Positions 36,103 to 46,109 of a DNA stretch of 64,000 nt are shown piece by piece. The notes beneath the pieces are model-generated. The model was not told where the DNA came from. It did no database searches and saw only the letters and a list, made by a program, of their open reading frames with translations. Position numbers and translations under genes: made by a program. Each line of letters starts with the position of its first letter. Position 1 is the stretch's first letter. This DNA is from Streptomyces sp. ACA25 (GTDB lineage Bacteria; Actinomycetota; Actinomycetes; Streptomycetales; Streptomycetaceae): positions 744,001-808,000 of the forward strand of contig NZ_JAQKPV010000001.1 in the NCBI RefSeq assembly GCF_028200735.1, given 5' to 3'.

Positions 36103-37158
36103 CCCGCCGACGGCCGGCGGCGGGCCCTCCGCCCCGAGCGGAAGCGGGACACCCACCGGCTGCACCAGCCAGGTGAACCCGCCGAGCCCCGCCGGGTCCG
36201 TCAGCTCGGCCGCTTCCCCGGCCCGGCCGAGCGCACGCACATAGGCAGCCGGATCGCTCGAGGCGAGCGTCAGCGGCGGACGCCCGCCCCGCACCCCCAG
36301 CTCCCGCAGCGCCTCCCGCTGCGGGAGCAGCACCGCCCGCTCGCCGCCCGGCGCCGCCGCCGCGCAGGCGTCCAGCGCGACATGCCAGGTCAGGTCGCAG
36401 CTGCCGTCGGGCACCGGCCGCACCGCCCTGCCTTCCCGGTAGCCGGCGAGTGAGCCCCAGGGCGGACGGTTCCCGCGGCGGTGCGCGTAATCGACGGCCA
36501 CCGCCAGGCCGCGGGCCACCCGGCCGGCCGCCCGAGCCCACGCGGCATCCCGGGGCCGGCCGGGCTCCGCCCGCGAACCCGGCTCCGGGGACAGCGGCCA
36601 CCAGCGCCGCAGCCACTCCGCGTCCTCCCGGCCGACCGGCGCCCCGAGCGACTCCCGGCCCGATCCGTCCACCGTGACGTACCGGGGCACCCCGGCCGCG
36701 TCCCGCTCCACCACATCCACCGGCACGTTGTCCAGCCACTCATTGGCGAACAGCAGGCCCACCACCCCGTCCGGCACCCGGTCCCGCCAGACGATCCGTG
36801 GATCGAGACCGCCGGGCCGTCCGGCCCGCTCCACCGCGCACGGCCGCAACCGCGCGGTCACCCCGGGCGGCAGCGCGTCCAGCACCCCGTGCAGCAGCTC
36901 CCCGCGGCCCGCCCCCACGTCGATCAACGCCAGCTCCGCCGGCCGGCCGAGGGCCGCGTCGACCCGGAGCAGCAGCCTCGCCACCGCCTCGGCGAAGAGC
37001 GGGGAGACGTGCACGGCCGTACGGAAGTGCGCGGCGGGGGACTCCCGCACGAAGAAGCCGCCGGGGCCGTACAGCGCACGCTCGGCGGCCGCCCGCCAGG
37101 TCGTCGCGGCGGTGCCCCCGCCGAAGTCCTCGGGGTGCACAGGGTCGACAGGGTTCAC
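36091..37158 (-). CDS. SAM-dependent methyltransferase, MidA/NDUFAF7 family
   Basis: A 355-residue member of the DUF185/MidA family. [37 protein letters not shown], the SAM-binding [37 protein letters not shown] and VDYAHRRG match the NDUFAF7 pattern (the NE(F/W)xDxxP motif is NEWLDNVP). The human enzyme symmetrically dimethylates an arginine of NDUFS2, the NuoD homologue; nuoD2 lies next door and converges. GTG at 37158 is chosen because TACCGT is seven bases upstream (leaderless); GTG at 37167 is an alternative. The protein is shorter in the middle than eukaryotic members. Substrate assignment is inference. Confidence 0.87.
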   Translation of the reverse strand: MNPVDPVHPEDFGGGTAATTWRAAAERALYGPGGFFVRESPAAHFRTAVHVSPLFAEAVARLLLRVDAALGRPAELALIDVGAGRGELLHGVLDALPPGVTARLRPCAVERAGRPGGLDPRIVWRDRVPDGVVGLLFANEWLDNVPVDVVERDAAGVPRYVTVDGSGRESLGAPVGREDAEWLRRWWPLSPEPGSRAEPGRPRDAAWARAAGRVARGLAVAVDYAHRRGNRPPWGSLAGYREGRAVRPVPDGSCDLTWHVALDACAAAAPGGERAVLLPQREALRELGVRGGRPPLTLASSDPAAYVRALGRAGEAAELTDPAGLGGFTWLVQPVGVPLPLGAEGPPPAVGGIDK

Positions 37159-37304
37159 GGGGGACACGGTACGGCGGTGGCCCGTCGGCGCCCCGCGGGG
37201 CAGGGCACCGCCTCCGACGTCCACCCTGAGGACTAGCCGGTGGTGATGTGTATCGCCCCAGCGGCTGACTCCCCCGAGCAGTGTCCCTGTTTACGCTGGG
37301 TGAC

Positions 37305-38534
37305 GTGAACAGGTTCTACGAATTCCTCCGCCGTCACCCGACCTGGGTCGACGGCTTCTGGGGGTTCGTGCTCCTCGGCCCGGGGGCGATCTGGGTGATC
37401 GTCGAGGCGGGGGAGCGCCCGCGCCCGGGGCTCTGGGTGGCCGGAGCCGTGCTCACCGTGCTGGCGCTCACCCTCGTGGTCACCGTGCGCCGCAGGTGGC
37501 CGCGCCAGATGCTGCTGCTCTCCACCGCCGTCGGGCTGTTCCAGCTCCTGGCCGACGTGCCACCCAACCCGGGCAACCTCGCATTCCTGATCATCATCTA
37601 CACCGTCGCCTCCCGCACCACGCGCTGGGCCTCCCGGTACGCCCTGGCCGCAGCCCTGCTGGCACCGACCGTCGCCGCCGCCCGCTGGGCGGAGCAGACG
37701 CCGGGCGGCTCCCTGGCCGCCACCGTCCTCGACACCGTCCTGGTGACCGTCACCTTCCTGCTGGCCTGGGTCCTCGGCGACTCGCTGCGCACCCGGCGCG
37801 CCTACTACGCGGAGCTGGAGGAGCGCGCCGCCCGGCTGGAGCGGGAACGGGAAACCCGGTCCCGGATGGCGGTGGCCGCCGAACGTGCCCGGATAGCGCG
37901 AGAACTGCACGATGTCGTGGCCCACAACGTGTCCGTGATGGTGGTCCAGGCCGACGGTGCCGCCTACGTCCTCGACAGCGCCCCCGACCAGGCCCGGAAC
38001 GCGCTGCACACGATCTCCGGAACCGGCCGCCAGGCGCTCGCCGAGATGCGGCGGCTGCTGGGTGTGCTGCGCACCGGGGAGACCCCGCCGGCCGGGACCG
38101 GCGCGTATGTCCCGCAGCCCGGAGTGGAGCAGCTCGCCGAGCTCATCGACCAGGCCCGCGACGCCGGGCTGCCCGTCGACTTCCGGATCGAGGGCACGCC
38201 CAGGCCGTTGCCCAGCGGCGTGGAGCTGACCGCCTACCGCATCGTGCAGGAGGCCCTGACCAACACCCGCAAACACGGCGGACCGCAGGCCGGCGCGACG
38301 GTGCGGCTCGCGTACAGCGGTGACCTGCTGACCGTACGGGCGGAGGACGACGGGCGGGGGGCCGGGCGTGAGCTGTACGACGCACGGGGGGCCGACGGCC
38401 TGGGCCACGGCCTCATCGGCATGCGGGAGCGGGTCGGGATGGTCGGCGGGGCACTGGAAGCCGGGCCCCGGCCGGGCGGCGGCTTCCGGATCAGTGCGAC
38501 CCTGCCTCTGAACGGCGACAGATGCCCGAGCTGA
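37305..38534 (+). CDS. NarL-type sensor histidine kinase
   Basis: A 409-residue kinase. The N-terminal half has four to five membrane helices (VDGFWGFVLLGPGAIWVIVE, LWVAGAVLTVLALTLVV, and others) without a large external loop, so it may sense a membrane-linked signal. HisKA_3 contains the phosphorylated His in ARIARELHDVVAHNVSVMVV. HATPase_c has VQEALTNTRKHGG, EDDGRGA and GHGLIGMRERVGMVGG. GTG at 37305 lies seven bases after TACGCT, suggesting a leaderless mRNA; GTG at 37281 is also in frame. It is followed by its response regulator. Confidence 0.93.
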   Translation: MNRFYEFLRRHPTWVDGFWGFVLLGPGAIWVIVEAGERPRPGLWVAGAVLTVLALTLVVTVRRRWPRQMLLLSTAVGLFQLLADVPPNPGNLAFLIIIYTVASRTTRWASRYALAAALLAPTVAAARWAEQTPGGSLAATVLDTVLVTVTFLLAWVLGDSLRTRRAYYAELEERAARLERERETRSRMAVAAERARIARELHDVVAHNVSVMVVQADGAAYVLDSAPDQARNALHTISGTGRQALAEMRRLLGVLRTGETPPAGTGAYVPQPGVEQLAELIDQARDAGLPVDFRIEGTPRPLPSGVELTAYRIVQEALTNTRKHGGPQAGATVRLAYSGDLLTVRAEDDGRGAGRELYDARGADGLGHGLIGMRERVGMVGGALEAGPRPGGGFRISATLPLNGDRCPS

Positions 38535-38605
38535 ACCCGCTCCCCGCCCCCGGCGGCGGCCCGCACCGTCCGCCCCCCGTCCCCGTCCCAGGAGGAACCG
38601 CCGCC

Positions 38606-39280
38606 ATGCCGATCCGCGTCATGCTCGTCGACGACCAGGTGCTGCTGCGCACCGGCTTCAAGATGGTGCTCGCCGCCCAGCCGGACATGGAGGTCGTCGC
38701 CGAGGCCGGAGACGGCGCCGAGGCCCTGGAGGTCCTGCGTGCGCACACCGTCGACGTGGTGCTGATGGACGTCCGGATGCCCCGCCTCGACGGCGTCGAG
38801 GCGACCCGCCGGATCTGCCGGGAGGGACAGGGCGGTCCCGGGAATCCGAAGGTCCTCATCCTGACCACCTTCGATCTCGACGAGTACGCCTTCACCGGGC
38901 TCAAGGCCGGGGCGGCCGGCTTCCTGCTCAAGGACGTGCCGCCGGACGAGCTGCTGTCCGGGATCCGGTCCGTGTACAGCGGCGACGCCGTGGTGGCCCC
39001 TTCCACCACCCGCCGGCTGCTGAACCGCTTCGCCTCGATGCTCCCGGTGACCCGGGCGACGGACCACCCCGAGCTGGAGCAGCTCACCGACCGCGAGCAC
39101 GAGGTCCTCACCCTCATCGCCCAGGGCCTGTCCAACGGCGAGATCGCCAGGAAGCTCTTCGTCTCGGAGGCGACGGTGAAGACCCACGTCGGCCGCATAC
39201 TCGCCAAGCTGCACCTCCGTGACCGGGTGCAGGCGGTGGTGCTGGCCTACGAGACCGGGCTGGTGCAGGCCGGCGGGTAG
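38606..39280 (+). CDS. NarL/FixJ-family response regulator
   Basis: A 224-residue regulator. Receiver residues include the acidic pair in MLVDDQVLLRTGF, the phosphorylated Asp in VVLMDVRMPRLDG, the switch Thr in ILTTFDLDEYAF and Lys in FLLKDVPPDELL. The LuxR-type HTH is LTDREHEVLTLIAQGLSNGE onward. ATG at 38606 has AGGAGG ten bases upstream. An in-frame ATG at 38522, overlapping the kinase end, is less likely. It forms a two-component system with the kinase. Targets are unknown. Confidence 0.95.
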   Translation: MPIRVMLVDDQVLLRTGFKMVLAAQPDMEVVAEAGDGAEALEVLRAHTVDVVLMDVRMPRLDGVEATRRICREGQGGPGNPKVLILTTFDLDEYAFTGLKAGAAGFLLKDVPPDELLSGIRSVYSGDAVVAPSTTRRLLNRFASMLPVTRATDHPELEQLTDREHEVLTLIAQGLSNGEIARKLFVSEATVKTHVGRILAKLHLRDRVQAVVLAYETGLVQAGG

Positions 39281-39425
39281 CCGGGAGGCCTTCGTGCGGG
39301 CAGGTGCGCCCGCCGCGCGGGCAGCCGGCCCACCCGGCAGGAGGCCCGGTCCCGGGCTCCGGCGGGGCGCGTAGCATGGCGAGGTACGTCCGGTACCGAT
39401 CCCGCGGACTGGAACGGAAGGCCCT

Positions 39426-40418
39426 GTGAACGCACCGCACCCCCCTGACACCCCGCCCCCCGCAACCTCCGGCCGGGCCGGGGACCGGCCTGCCCGGCTC
39501 ACCGTCGGCGTCGTCGGCGCCGGCCGGGTCGGGCCCGCCCTGGCAGCCGCTCTCGCGCTCGCCGGCCACCGGCCGGTCGCCGCTTCCGGGGTCTCGGACA
39601 CCTCCCGGCGCCGGGCCGCCACCATGCTGCCCGGGGTGCCGATGACCGAGCCCGCCGAAGTACTGGCCCGCGCCGACCTGGTGCTGCTCACGGTCCCCGA
39701 CGACGCGCTGCCCGGTCTCGTCGCCGGGCTCGCCGGCACCGGGGCGGTCCGCCCCGGCCAGCTGCTGGCGCACACCTCCGGCCGGTACGGCACGGCGGTC
39801 CTCGACCCCGCGACCCGGGCCGGTGCCCTCCCGCTGGCCCTTCACCCGGCCATGACCTTCACCGGCACCCCGGTGGACGTGCAGCGGCTCGCGGGCTGCG
39901 CCTTCGGGGTGACCGCCCCGCCGGAGCTGCGACTGGCCGCAGAGGCCCTGGTCATCGAGATGGGCGGCGAGCCCGAATGGGTGGCGGAGGGTTCCCGCCC
40001 GCTCTACCACGCCGCCCTGGCACTGGGCGCCAACCACCTCGTCACCCTGGTCGCCCAGTCCATGGAGCTGCTGCGGTCCGCCGGGGTCTCGGCCCCCGAC
40101 CGGATGCTCGGCCCGCTGCTCGGCGCCGCCCTGGACAACGCGCTCCGCTCGGGGGACGCCGCACTGACCGGGCCGGTCGCCCGGGGGGACGCCGGCACCG
40201 TCGCGGCCCACGTGGCGGAGCTGCGCGCGCACGCACCGCAGGCACTGGCCGGCTACGTGGCGATGGCCCGCACCACCGCCGACCGGGCCCTGGACCACGG
40301 GCTGCTGAAGCCGGAGCTGGCCGAGGAGCTGCTGGGTGTGCTGGCCGACGCAGCCACCGGCCCTCGCCCCGGTCCCGGTGACGGCCCCGCGGACGGCCCC
40401 GACGGGGGAGAGCGGTGA
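39426..40418 (+). CDS. Rossmann-fold protein with DUF2520 domain
   Basis: A 330-residue NAD(P)-binding-like protein. An N-terminal Rossmann domain has [20 protein letters not shown] (GxGxxG) and [20 protein letters not shown]; the C-terminal DUF2520 domain has [29 protein letters not shown] and [20 protein letters not shown]. The fold resembles ketopantoate and pyrroline carboxylate reductases. Its position directly before panC, with a GTGA overlap, suggests work in pantothenate synthesis, possibly ketopantoate reduction, but this is not proven. GTG at 39426 has GGAAGG upstream. Confidence 0.9.
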   Translation: MNAPHPPDTPPPATSGRAGDRPARLTVGVVGAGRVGPALAAALALAGHRPVAASGVSDTSRRRAATMLPGVPMTEPAEVLARADLVLLTVPDDALPGLVAGLAGTGAVRPGQLLAHTSGRYGTAVLDPATRAGALPLALHPAMTFTGTPVDVQRLAGCAFGVTAPPELRLAAEALVIEMGGEPEWVAEGSRPLYHAALALGANHLVTLVAQSMELLRSAGVSAPDRMLGPLLGAALDNALRSGDAALTGPVARGDAGTVAAHVAELRAHAPQALAGYVAMARTTADRALDHGLLKPELAEELLGVLADAATGPRPGPGDGPADGPDGGER

Positions 40419-41320
40419 GCGCGCCCGTGGCGCACCGGGCGGCCGAGCTGCCCGGTGCGGGGGGACCCGGTTCCGTACGGGCCGTGGTGATGACGATGGG
40501 CGCCCTGCACGAAGGGCACGCCTCGCTGATCCGGGCCGCCCGGCAGCGCGTCGGTCCCCGGGGCCAGGTTGTCGTGACCGTCTTCGTCAACCCGCTGCAG
40601 TTCGGGGCGGGGGAGGACTTCGACCGGTATCCGCGCACGCTGTCCGAGGACGCGCGGCTCGCCGCGGAGGCCGGCGCCGACCTGGTGTTCGCCCCCGCGG
40701 GGAAGGAGATCTACCCCGCGGGCGAACCGGAGGTGCGGATCAGTGCCGGGCCGGCCGGGGAGCGCCTGGAGGGCGTGCACCGCCCCGGCCACTTCGACGG
40801 CATGCTGACCGTGGTCGCCAAGCTGCTGCACCTCACCCGGCCGGATGTCGCGCTGTACGGGGAGAAGGACGCCCAGCAGCTCATGCTCATCCGCCGCATG
40901 GTCCGGGACCTCGACTTCCCGGTGGAGATCGCGGGCGTGCCCACGGTCCGCGAGGACGACGGGCTGGCCCGCTCCAGCCGCAACCGCTACCTCTCCGCGT
41001 CCGCCCGGCGGACGGCACTCGGGCTGTTCCGCGCGCTGTCCGCGGCCCGCGCCGTCACCCGCTCCGGCCCCGTGTCCGGCGGCATGTCGGGTTCCGCGGC
41101 GGGCCCCGCCGCTGCCCGCGCCGCCGCCCAGGAGGTCCTGGACGGCGCGGCCTCGCACGACCCCCCGCTGCTCCTCGACTATCTGGCGCTGGTCGACCCG
41201 GCCGACTTCCGTGACGTCCCCGGGGACCACACCGGCGAAGCACTGCTGGCCGTGGCCGCCCGCGTCGACGGCACCCGCCTCATCGACAACGTCCGCCTGC
41301 ACTTCGGAGCGTCCTCGTGA
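40415..41320 (+). CDS. panC: Pantothenate synthetase
   Basis: A 301-residue enzyme joining pantoate and beta-alanine using [23 protein letters not shown] (HIGH-type), [56 protein letters not shown] and RSSRNRYLS (KMSKS-like) are canonical. An Ala/Gly-rich insert of about 20 residues ([20 protein letters not shown]) occurs in the C-terminal domain. It overlaps the genes on both sides by four bases. Confidence 0.97.
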   Translation: MSAPVAHRAAELPGAGGPGSVRAVVMTMGALHEGHASLIRAARQRVGPRGQVVVTVFVNPLQFGAGEDFDRYPRTLSEDARLAAEAGADLVFAPAGKEIYPAGEPEVRISAGPAGERLEGVHRPGHFDGMLTVVAKLLHLTRPDVALYGEKDAQQLMLIRRMVRDLDFPVEIAGVPTVREDDGLARSSRNRYLSASARRTALGLFRALSAARAVTRSGPVSGGMSGSAAGPAAARAAAQEVLDGAASHDPPLLLDYLALVDPADFRDVPGDHTGEALLAVAARVDGTRLIDNVRLHFGASS

Positions 41321-43029
41321 CCGGCTCTCCCGGCGCGCCCGCGCTGCCGTGTTCCCTGCTCGCCCCGCCCCCCAGCTGGGCGATCGACGCCGATGTGGTG
41401 GTCGTGGGGTCGGGCGTGGCGGGCCTCACCGTCGCCCTGAACTGTGCCGCCGACGGGCAGCGGACGGTCATGGTGACCAAGGCGCAGCTCGACGACGGCT
41501 CGACCCGCTGGGCCCAGGGCGGGATAGCCGCGGCGCTCGGCGACGGCGACACCCCCGGGCAGCACAGCGCTGACACCCTGGTCGCGGGCGCCGGGCTGTG
41601 CGACGAGGAGGCCGTCCGGACGCTGGTCACCGAGGGCCCCGCGGCGGTGCGGCGGCTGATCGCCAGCGGCGCGAGGTTCGACACCTCGGCGACCGGCGAG
41701 ATCGAGCTGACCAGGGAGGGCGGCCACCATCGCCGCCGGATCGCGCACGCCGGCGGCGACGCGACCGGGGCCGAGATCTCCCGGGCGCTGGTGGAAGCCG
41801 TCCAGGCGGCCGGGATCGAGACCATCGAGAATGCCCTGGCCCTGGACCTCCTCAAGGACGCGGAAGGCCGCACCGCCGGCGTCACCCTGCACGTCATGGG
41901 CGAGGGCCAGCACGACGGCGTCGGAGCGGTGCACGCCCCCGCCGTGGTCCTCGCCACCGGCGGCATCGGCCAGATCTTCTCGGCCACCACCAACCCGGCC
42001 GTCTCCACGGGGGACGGCGTGGCCCTCGCGCTGCGGGCCGGCGCCGAGGTGTCCGACCTGGAGTTCGTGCAGTTCCACCCGACGGTGCTGTACCTGGGTG
42101 CCGGAGCGGAGGGACAGCAGCCGCTGATCTCCGAGGCGGTGCGCGGCGAGGGCGCCCACCTGGTGGACGCCGACGGTGTCCGCTTCATGACCGGGCAGCA
42201 CGAGCTGGGCGAGCTGGCACCGCGCGACATCGTTGCCAAGGGCATCATGCGCCGGATGCGGGAGCAGAACACCGCGCACATGTACCTGGACGGGCGCCAC
42301 TTCGGTGCGGCGATGTGGGAGCACCGTTTCCCCACCATCCTGGAGGCATGCCGCTCGCACGGCATCGACCCGGTGACGGAGCCGGTCCCCGTCTCGCCCG
42401 CCGCGCACTACGCCTCCGGCGGCATCCGCACCGATCTGCACGGCCGCACCACGGTCCCGGGCCTCTACGCCTGCGGCGAGGCGGCCTGCACCGGGGTGCA
42501 CGGCGCCAACCGGCTGGCCTCCAACTCGCTGCTGGAAGGGCTGGTGTTCGCCGAGCGCATCGCCCGGGCCGCCCGCCGGGACGGCGCGCCGTCCCGGGCA
42601 GCCCGGCCGGTCCCCGTGCCGCCGCCCGCGCTGCCGCCCCCGCCACTGCCGGCCCCCGAGGCCCGGCGTGAGATCCAGCGCATCATGACCCGGGGCGCCG
42701 GGGTGCTGCGCTCCGGGGAAAGCCTGGCCCGGGCGGCCGGGGAGCTGGAAGCCCTGACCCCGGCCAAGCCAGCCGAGCCGGGAACGGACGCCTGGGAGAC
42801 GGCCAACCTGCACCTGGTCGCCCGGGTGCTGGTGGCCGCCGCACGGCACCGTACCGAAACCCGGGGCTGCCACTGGCGTGAGGACCACCCCGAGCGGGAC
42901 GATGCCGTCTGGCGGCGTCACCTGATCGTCGGCCTGCGCCCCTCCGGCGCGGGCCCCGCCCTCGACATCCGCACGACCGACTCGACCGCGTTCCCCCCGA
43001 TCCACGCGGTCGCCCCCGAGGAGACCTGA
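41317..43029 (+). CDS. nadB: L-aspartate oxidase
   Basis: A 570-residue flavoenzyme oxidising aspartate to iminoaspartate, the first step of de novo NAD synthesis. The FAD-binding [18 protein letters not shown], substrate-region [24 protein letters not shown], and [20 protein letters not shown] are characteristic. nadA is not in the window, so quinolinate synthase must be elsewhere. GTG at 41317 overlaps the panC stop; nadC starts immediately after the stop. Confidence 0.97.
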   Translation: MTGSPGAPALPCSLLAPPPSWAIDADVVVVGSGVAGLTVALNCAADGQRTVMVTKAQLDDGSTRWAQGGIAAALGDGDTPGQHSADTLVAGAGLCDEEAVRTLVTEGPAAVRRLIASGARFDTSATGEIELTREGGHHRRRIAHAGGDATGAEISRALVEAVQAAGIETIENALALDLLKDAEGRTAGVTLHVMGEGQHDGVGAVHAPAVVLATGGIGQIFSATTNPAVSTGDGVALALRAGAEVSDLEFVQFHPTVLYLGAGAEGQQPLISEAVRGEGAHLVDADGVRFMTGQHELGELAPRDIVAKGIMRRMREQNTAHMYLDGRHFGAAMWEHRFPTILEACRSHGIDPVTEPVPVSPAAHYASGGIRTDLHGRTTVPGLYACGEAACTGVHGANRLASNSLLEGLVFAERIARAARRDGAPSRAARPVPVPPPALPPPPLPAPEARREIQRIMTRGAGVLRSGESLARAAGELEALTPAKPAEPGTDAWETANLHLVARVLVAAARHRTETRGCHWREDHPERDDAVWRRHLIVGLRPSGAGPALDIRTTDSTAFPPIHAVAPEET

Positions 43030-44139
43030 GTGAGTACCGCCCGCCCCGAGACGCCCCGACCCGAGCCGGTGGAGATCAGTCTGCTGCCGATCGGTGTCCG
43101 TCCCGGCGACGCCGCGCAGCAGGACGGCGGCTGCGGCGACGCCTGCGGCTGCGGCGCCGGTGACGCCGACGATTTCGCTTTCGACCCGCTGGAGTGCGGC
43201 CTCGATCCGGAGCTGGCCGAGCTGCTGGCCGCCGCCGGGCTGGACCCGGTGCAGGTCGAGGACATCGCCCACCTGGCGATCGAGGAAGACCTCGACCAGG
43301 GGGTGGACGTCACCACGGTGGCCACCGTCCCCGAGGAGGCGGTGGCCACCGCTGACCTGACCGCCCGGGAGGCGGGCACCGTCGCCGGCCTGCGGGTCGC
43401 CGAGGCGGTGCTCTCGGTGGTCTGCACCGAGGAGTTCGAGGTCGAGCGGCACGTCGCCGACGGTGACCGGGTGGTCGCCGGCCAGGTGCTCCTGACAGTC
43501 ACCGCCCGCACCCGCGACCTGCTCACCGGTGAGCGCAGCGCGCTCAACCTGCTCGGCCGGCTGTCCGGTATCGCCACCGCCACCCGGGCCTGGGCGGACG
43601 CGCTGGAGGGCACCGGGGCGAAGGTCCGCGACACCCGCAAGACGACCCCCGGCCTGCGCGCCCTGGAAAAGTTCGCGGTCCGCTGCGGGGGCGGCGTCAA
43701 CCACCGGATGTCGCTGTCGGACGCCGCGCTGATCAAGGACAACCACGTGCTCGCGGCCGGCGGGGTCGCCGAGGCGTTCACCGCGGTCCGCACCGCCCTG
43801 GAGGAAGCCGGCAGCGCCGGTACGCCCATCGAGGTGGAGGTGGACCGGCTCGACCAGATCGAGCCGGTGCTCGCCCTCGGGGCGGATCTGCTCCTGCTGG
43901 ACAACTTCACCCCGGAGGAGACCCGGCAGGCGGTGGAGCTCGTTGCCGGCCGGGCCACCCTGGAGTCCTCCGGCCGGCTGACCCTCGGCAACGCCCGCGC
44001 TTACGCCGGGACGGGCGTCGACTACCTGGCGGTCGGCGGGCTCACCCACTCCGCCCCGGTCCTCGACATCGGCCTGGACCTCCGGGCCGGCCCGGAGGCG
44101 GAGCCCCTGTCCGCGCGGGACGCAGGGGAAGGTGCCTGA
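43030..44139 (+). CDS. nadC: Nicotinate-nucleotide pyrophosphorylase (quinolinate phosphoribosyltransferase)
   Basis: A 369-residue NadC converting quinolinate and PRPP to nicotinate mononucleotide. The core is canonical: EEDLDQGVDVTTVATVPEEA, ERSALNLLGRLSGIAT, RDTRKTTPGLRALEKFAVRC, GGGVNHRMSLSDAALIKDNH and LLLDNF. About 75 extra N-terminal residues precede it, with a cysteine cluster at about 35, 39 and 41 (GGCGDACGCGAGDADDF), unusual for this enzyme and possibly metal-binding. The stop overlaps the coaX start (TGATG). Confidence 0.96.
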   Translation: MSTARPETPRPEPVEISLLPIGVRPGDAAQQDGGCGDACGCGAGDADDFAFDPLECGLDPELAELLAAAGLDPVQVEDIAHLAIEEDLDQGVDVTTVATVPEEAVATADLTAREAGTVAGLRVAEAVLSVVCTEEFEVERHVADGDRVVAGQVLLTVTARTRDLLTGERSALNLLGRLSGIATATRAWADALEGTGAKVRDTRKTTPGLRALEKFAVRCGGGVNHRMSLSDAALIKDNHVLAAGGVAEAFTAVRTALEEAGSAGTPIEVEVDRLDQIEPVLALGADLLLLDNFTPEETRQAVELVAGRATLESSGRLTLGNARAYAGTGVDYLAVGGLTHSAPVLDIGLDLRAGPEAEPLSARDAGEGA

Positions 44140-44936
44140 TGCTGCTCACCATCGATGTCGGCAACACGCACACGGTCCTGGGGCTCTTCGACGGTGAGGA
44201 CATCGTCGAGCACTGGCGGATCTCCACCGATGCCCGCCGCACCGCGGACGAGCTGGCCGTGCTGCTGCAGGGCCTGATGGGCACGCACCCGCTGCTCGGT
44301 GACGAGCTGGGGGACGGGGTGGACGGAATCGCCATCTGCTCCACCGTGCCCTCCGTACTGCACGAGCTGCGCGAGGTGACCCGCCGCTACTACGGCGACA
44401 TCCCCGCGGTCCTGGTCGAGCCGGGTGTGAAGACCGGGGTGCCGATCATGACGGACAACCCCAAGGAGGTCGGGGCGGACCGCGTCATCAACGCAGCCGC
44501 GGCGATCGAGCTGTACGGCGGCCCGTGCATCGTTGTCGACTTCGGAACGGCCACCACGTACGACGCCGTCACCGGGCGGGGCGAGTACGCGGGCGGGGCG
44601 ATCGCTCCCGGCATCGAGATCTCGGTGGAGGCGCTGGGGCTGCGCGGCGCGCAGCTGCGGAAGGTTGAGCTGGCCCGCCCGCGGCAGGTGATCGGGAAGA
44701 ACACCGTGGAGTCGATGCAGTCCGGCATCCTGTACGGCTTCGCCGGGCAGGTGGACGGCGTGGTGGGCCGGATGGCCCGGGAGCTCGCGGACGATCCGGG
44801 CACGGTGACCGTCATCGCCACCGGGGGCCTGGCGCCGATGATGCTGGGCGAGGCTTCGGCGATCGACGAGCACGAGCCCTGGCTGACCCTGATCGGTCTG
44901 CGGCTGGTCTACGAGAGGAACATCGGCCGCTCCTGA
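44139..44936 (+). CDS. coaX: Type III pantothenate kinase
   Basis: A 265-residue CoaX, the first committed enzyme of CoA synthesis, acting on the product of PanC. TIDVGNTHTVLGLFDGEDIV (phosphate-binding loop), GADRVINAAAAIELYGGPCI, VVDFGTATTYDAV and GGAIAPGIEISVEAL are canonical. It ends the five-gene cofactor operon that begins with the DUF2520 gene. Confidence 0.97.
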   Translation: MLLTIDVGNTHTVLGLFDGEDIVEHWRISTDARRTADELAVLLQGLMGTHPLLGDELGDGVDGIAICSTVPSVLHELREVTRRYYGDIPAVLVEPGVKTGVPIMTDNPKEVGADRVINAAAAIELYGGPCIVVDFGTATTYDAVTGRGEYAGGAIAPGIEISVEALGLRGAQLRKVELARPRQVIGKNTVESMQSGILYGFAGQVDGVVGRMARELADDPGTVTVIATGGLAPMMLGEASAIDEHEPWLTLIGLRLVYERNIGRS

Positions 44937-45014
44937 GCCCGGGTTCTGCGCGGCAGCCACGCCGACCGGCCGAGAACTCGTGCGATTTGTCCGTTTAATG
45001 GCTAATCTCGGTCT

Positions 45015-45212
45015 ATGCGTACGTCAGATGGCACCAACGGTGACGAGGGCGACCGGGACGGTGAGCGCGAGCGCCGCGAGGACCCGGCGAAGCCGCCGAA
45101 GCCCGCGCGGCCCATGCCGACCCCGGCGGAGGTCTTTCCGCCGGGGCGCAAGCGGCCGTCCGCCGATCCGCGGCCGGAGGCACCGGATCCGCCGGGGTCC
45201 GGGGACGAGTAG
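45015..45212 (+). CDS. Small charged, proline-rich protein, unknown
   Basis: A 65-residue hydrophilic protein: an acidic/basic N-terminus (DEGDRDGERERREDPAKPPK), a central ARPMPTPAEVFPPGRKRPSA and an acidic end. It is predicted disordered, with no known domain. TAATCT at 45003-45008 lies six bases before the ATG, a good leaderless-type promoter, which is the main reason for calling it. Codon use is compatible with the genus. It may be non-coding. Confidence 0.5.
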   Translation: MRTSDGTNGDEGDRDGERERREDPAKPPKPARPMPTPAEVFPPGRKRPSADPRPEAPDPPGSGDE

Positions 45213-45274
45213 GTCGGTACTCTGGTGGGTGCCTGCTGCCTGAGCACGCACGCGCACCAAGGAGAACGGAAGTC

Positions 45275-45433
45275 ATGGACTACCTCGCCGCACTCTTCCC
45301 GCCGACGGTGATGGCGGTGGCTTTCACCTGGCTGATCGTGACCATCGTGAAATCGCAGGGCGGGGCGAACAAGTACAAGGAGGACGAGGCCGCCGAGGCG
45401 ATGGCCCGTGCGGAGCAGTCCGAGGCGAAGTAG
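45275..45433 (+). CDS. Small single-pass membrane protein, unknown
   Basis: A 52-residue protein. Residues about 3-26 form one membrane helix (LAALFPPTVMAVAFTWLIVT), followed by a charged tail (KSQGGANKYKEDEAAEAMAR). ATG at 45275 has AAGGAG ten bases upstream, a strong translation signal. It lies 62 bases after the preceding small gene. Too short for most gene finders, yet it has the look of a genuine short membrane protein. Confidence 0.7.
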   Translation: MDYLAALFPPTVMAVAFTWLIVTIVKSQGGANKYKEDEAAEAMARAEQSEAK

Positions 45434-45709
45434 CGCCCCCTTCCTTCTGCCCCGGCCGCCGGCCGGGGCCTCCGTGCCGGCTTGCCCGGCACCTGTTCCC
45501 GCCCCCGTGTCCTTCCCCTGGGCTGCCCGCAGGCCCGGCCCGCGGCCGCTACGGCTTCTGCCCGGCCGCGCCGCCCCGTCCCGCTCTCGTGGGCCCGCCG
45601 GCGGCCGGGGCATCCGCTCCCGGGCCCGTCGAGGCGGCTCACCGGCCCGCGACGCGGCCTGGTGGCCCGGTGACCCGGCAATTCGCACCCCCGCCGTTAT
45701 TGTTGCCGC

Positions 45710-46099
45710 ATGCCGCGGCCCTTGGGAGACCTCGAAGATGCGGTGATGAGCCGCGTCTGGGAGTGGAACCGTTCCGTCACTGTCCGAGAAGTTCTTGAGG
45801 ATCTGCGTCAAGAGCGGTCGATCGCTTATACGACTGTGATGACAGTCCTGGACAACCTGCATCAGAAGGGCTGGGTCAGGCGGAGGCAGGAGGGACGGGC
45901 CTATCACTATGAGGCGGTGTCCACCCGGGCTGCCTACGCCGCCGCATTGATACACGACGCCTGGGGGGAGAGCGACAACCCGGCGGCGGCTCTTGTGGCA
46001 TTCCTGAGCATGATGTCCCCCGAGCAGGCCGAGGCATTGCACGATGCGCTGCGGGTGGTGGATGTGGCCGGAGTGCACGTGGACGATCACGGGCGATAG
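45710..46099 (+). CDS. BlaI/MecI/CopY-family transcriptional repressor
   Basis: A 129-residue winged-helix repressor: LGDLEDAVMSRVWEWNRSVT, VREVLEDLRQERSIAYTTVM, TVLDNLHQKGWVRRRQEGRA, then a C-terminal dimerisation part. In staphylococci the family controls beta-lactamase with a BlaR1 sensor; no BlaR1-type protease or beta-lactamase is nearby, and actinobacterial BlaI proteins also control respiratory genes. TATTGT at 45698-45703 lies six bases before the ATG, so the mRNA is probably leaderless. The 276-base region upstream contains no gene. Confidence 0.92.
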   Translation: MPRPLGDLEDAVMSRVWEWNRSVTVREVLEDLRQERSIAYTTVMTVLDNLHQKGWVRRRQEGRAYHYEAVSTRAAYAAALIHDAWGESDNPAAALVAFLSMMSPEQAEALHDALRVVDVAGVHVDDHGR

Positions 46100-46109
46100 C
46101 CTCTCGTTC

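Noticed and set aside
45408-45746. Plus-strand frame of 112 codons before the BlaI-like gene
   Set aside because: Pro/Ala/Arg-rich, overlaps the predicted BlaI promoter, no start signal.
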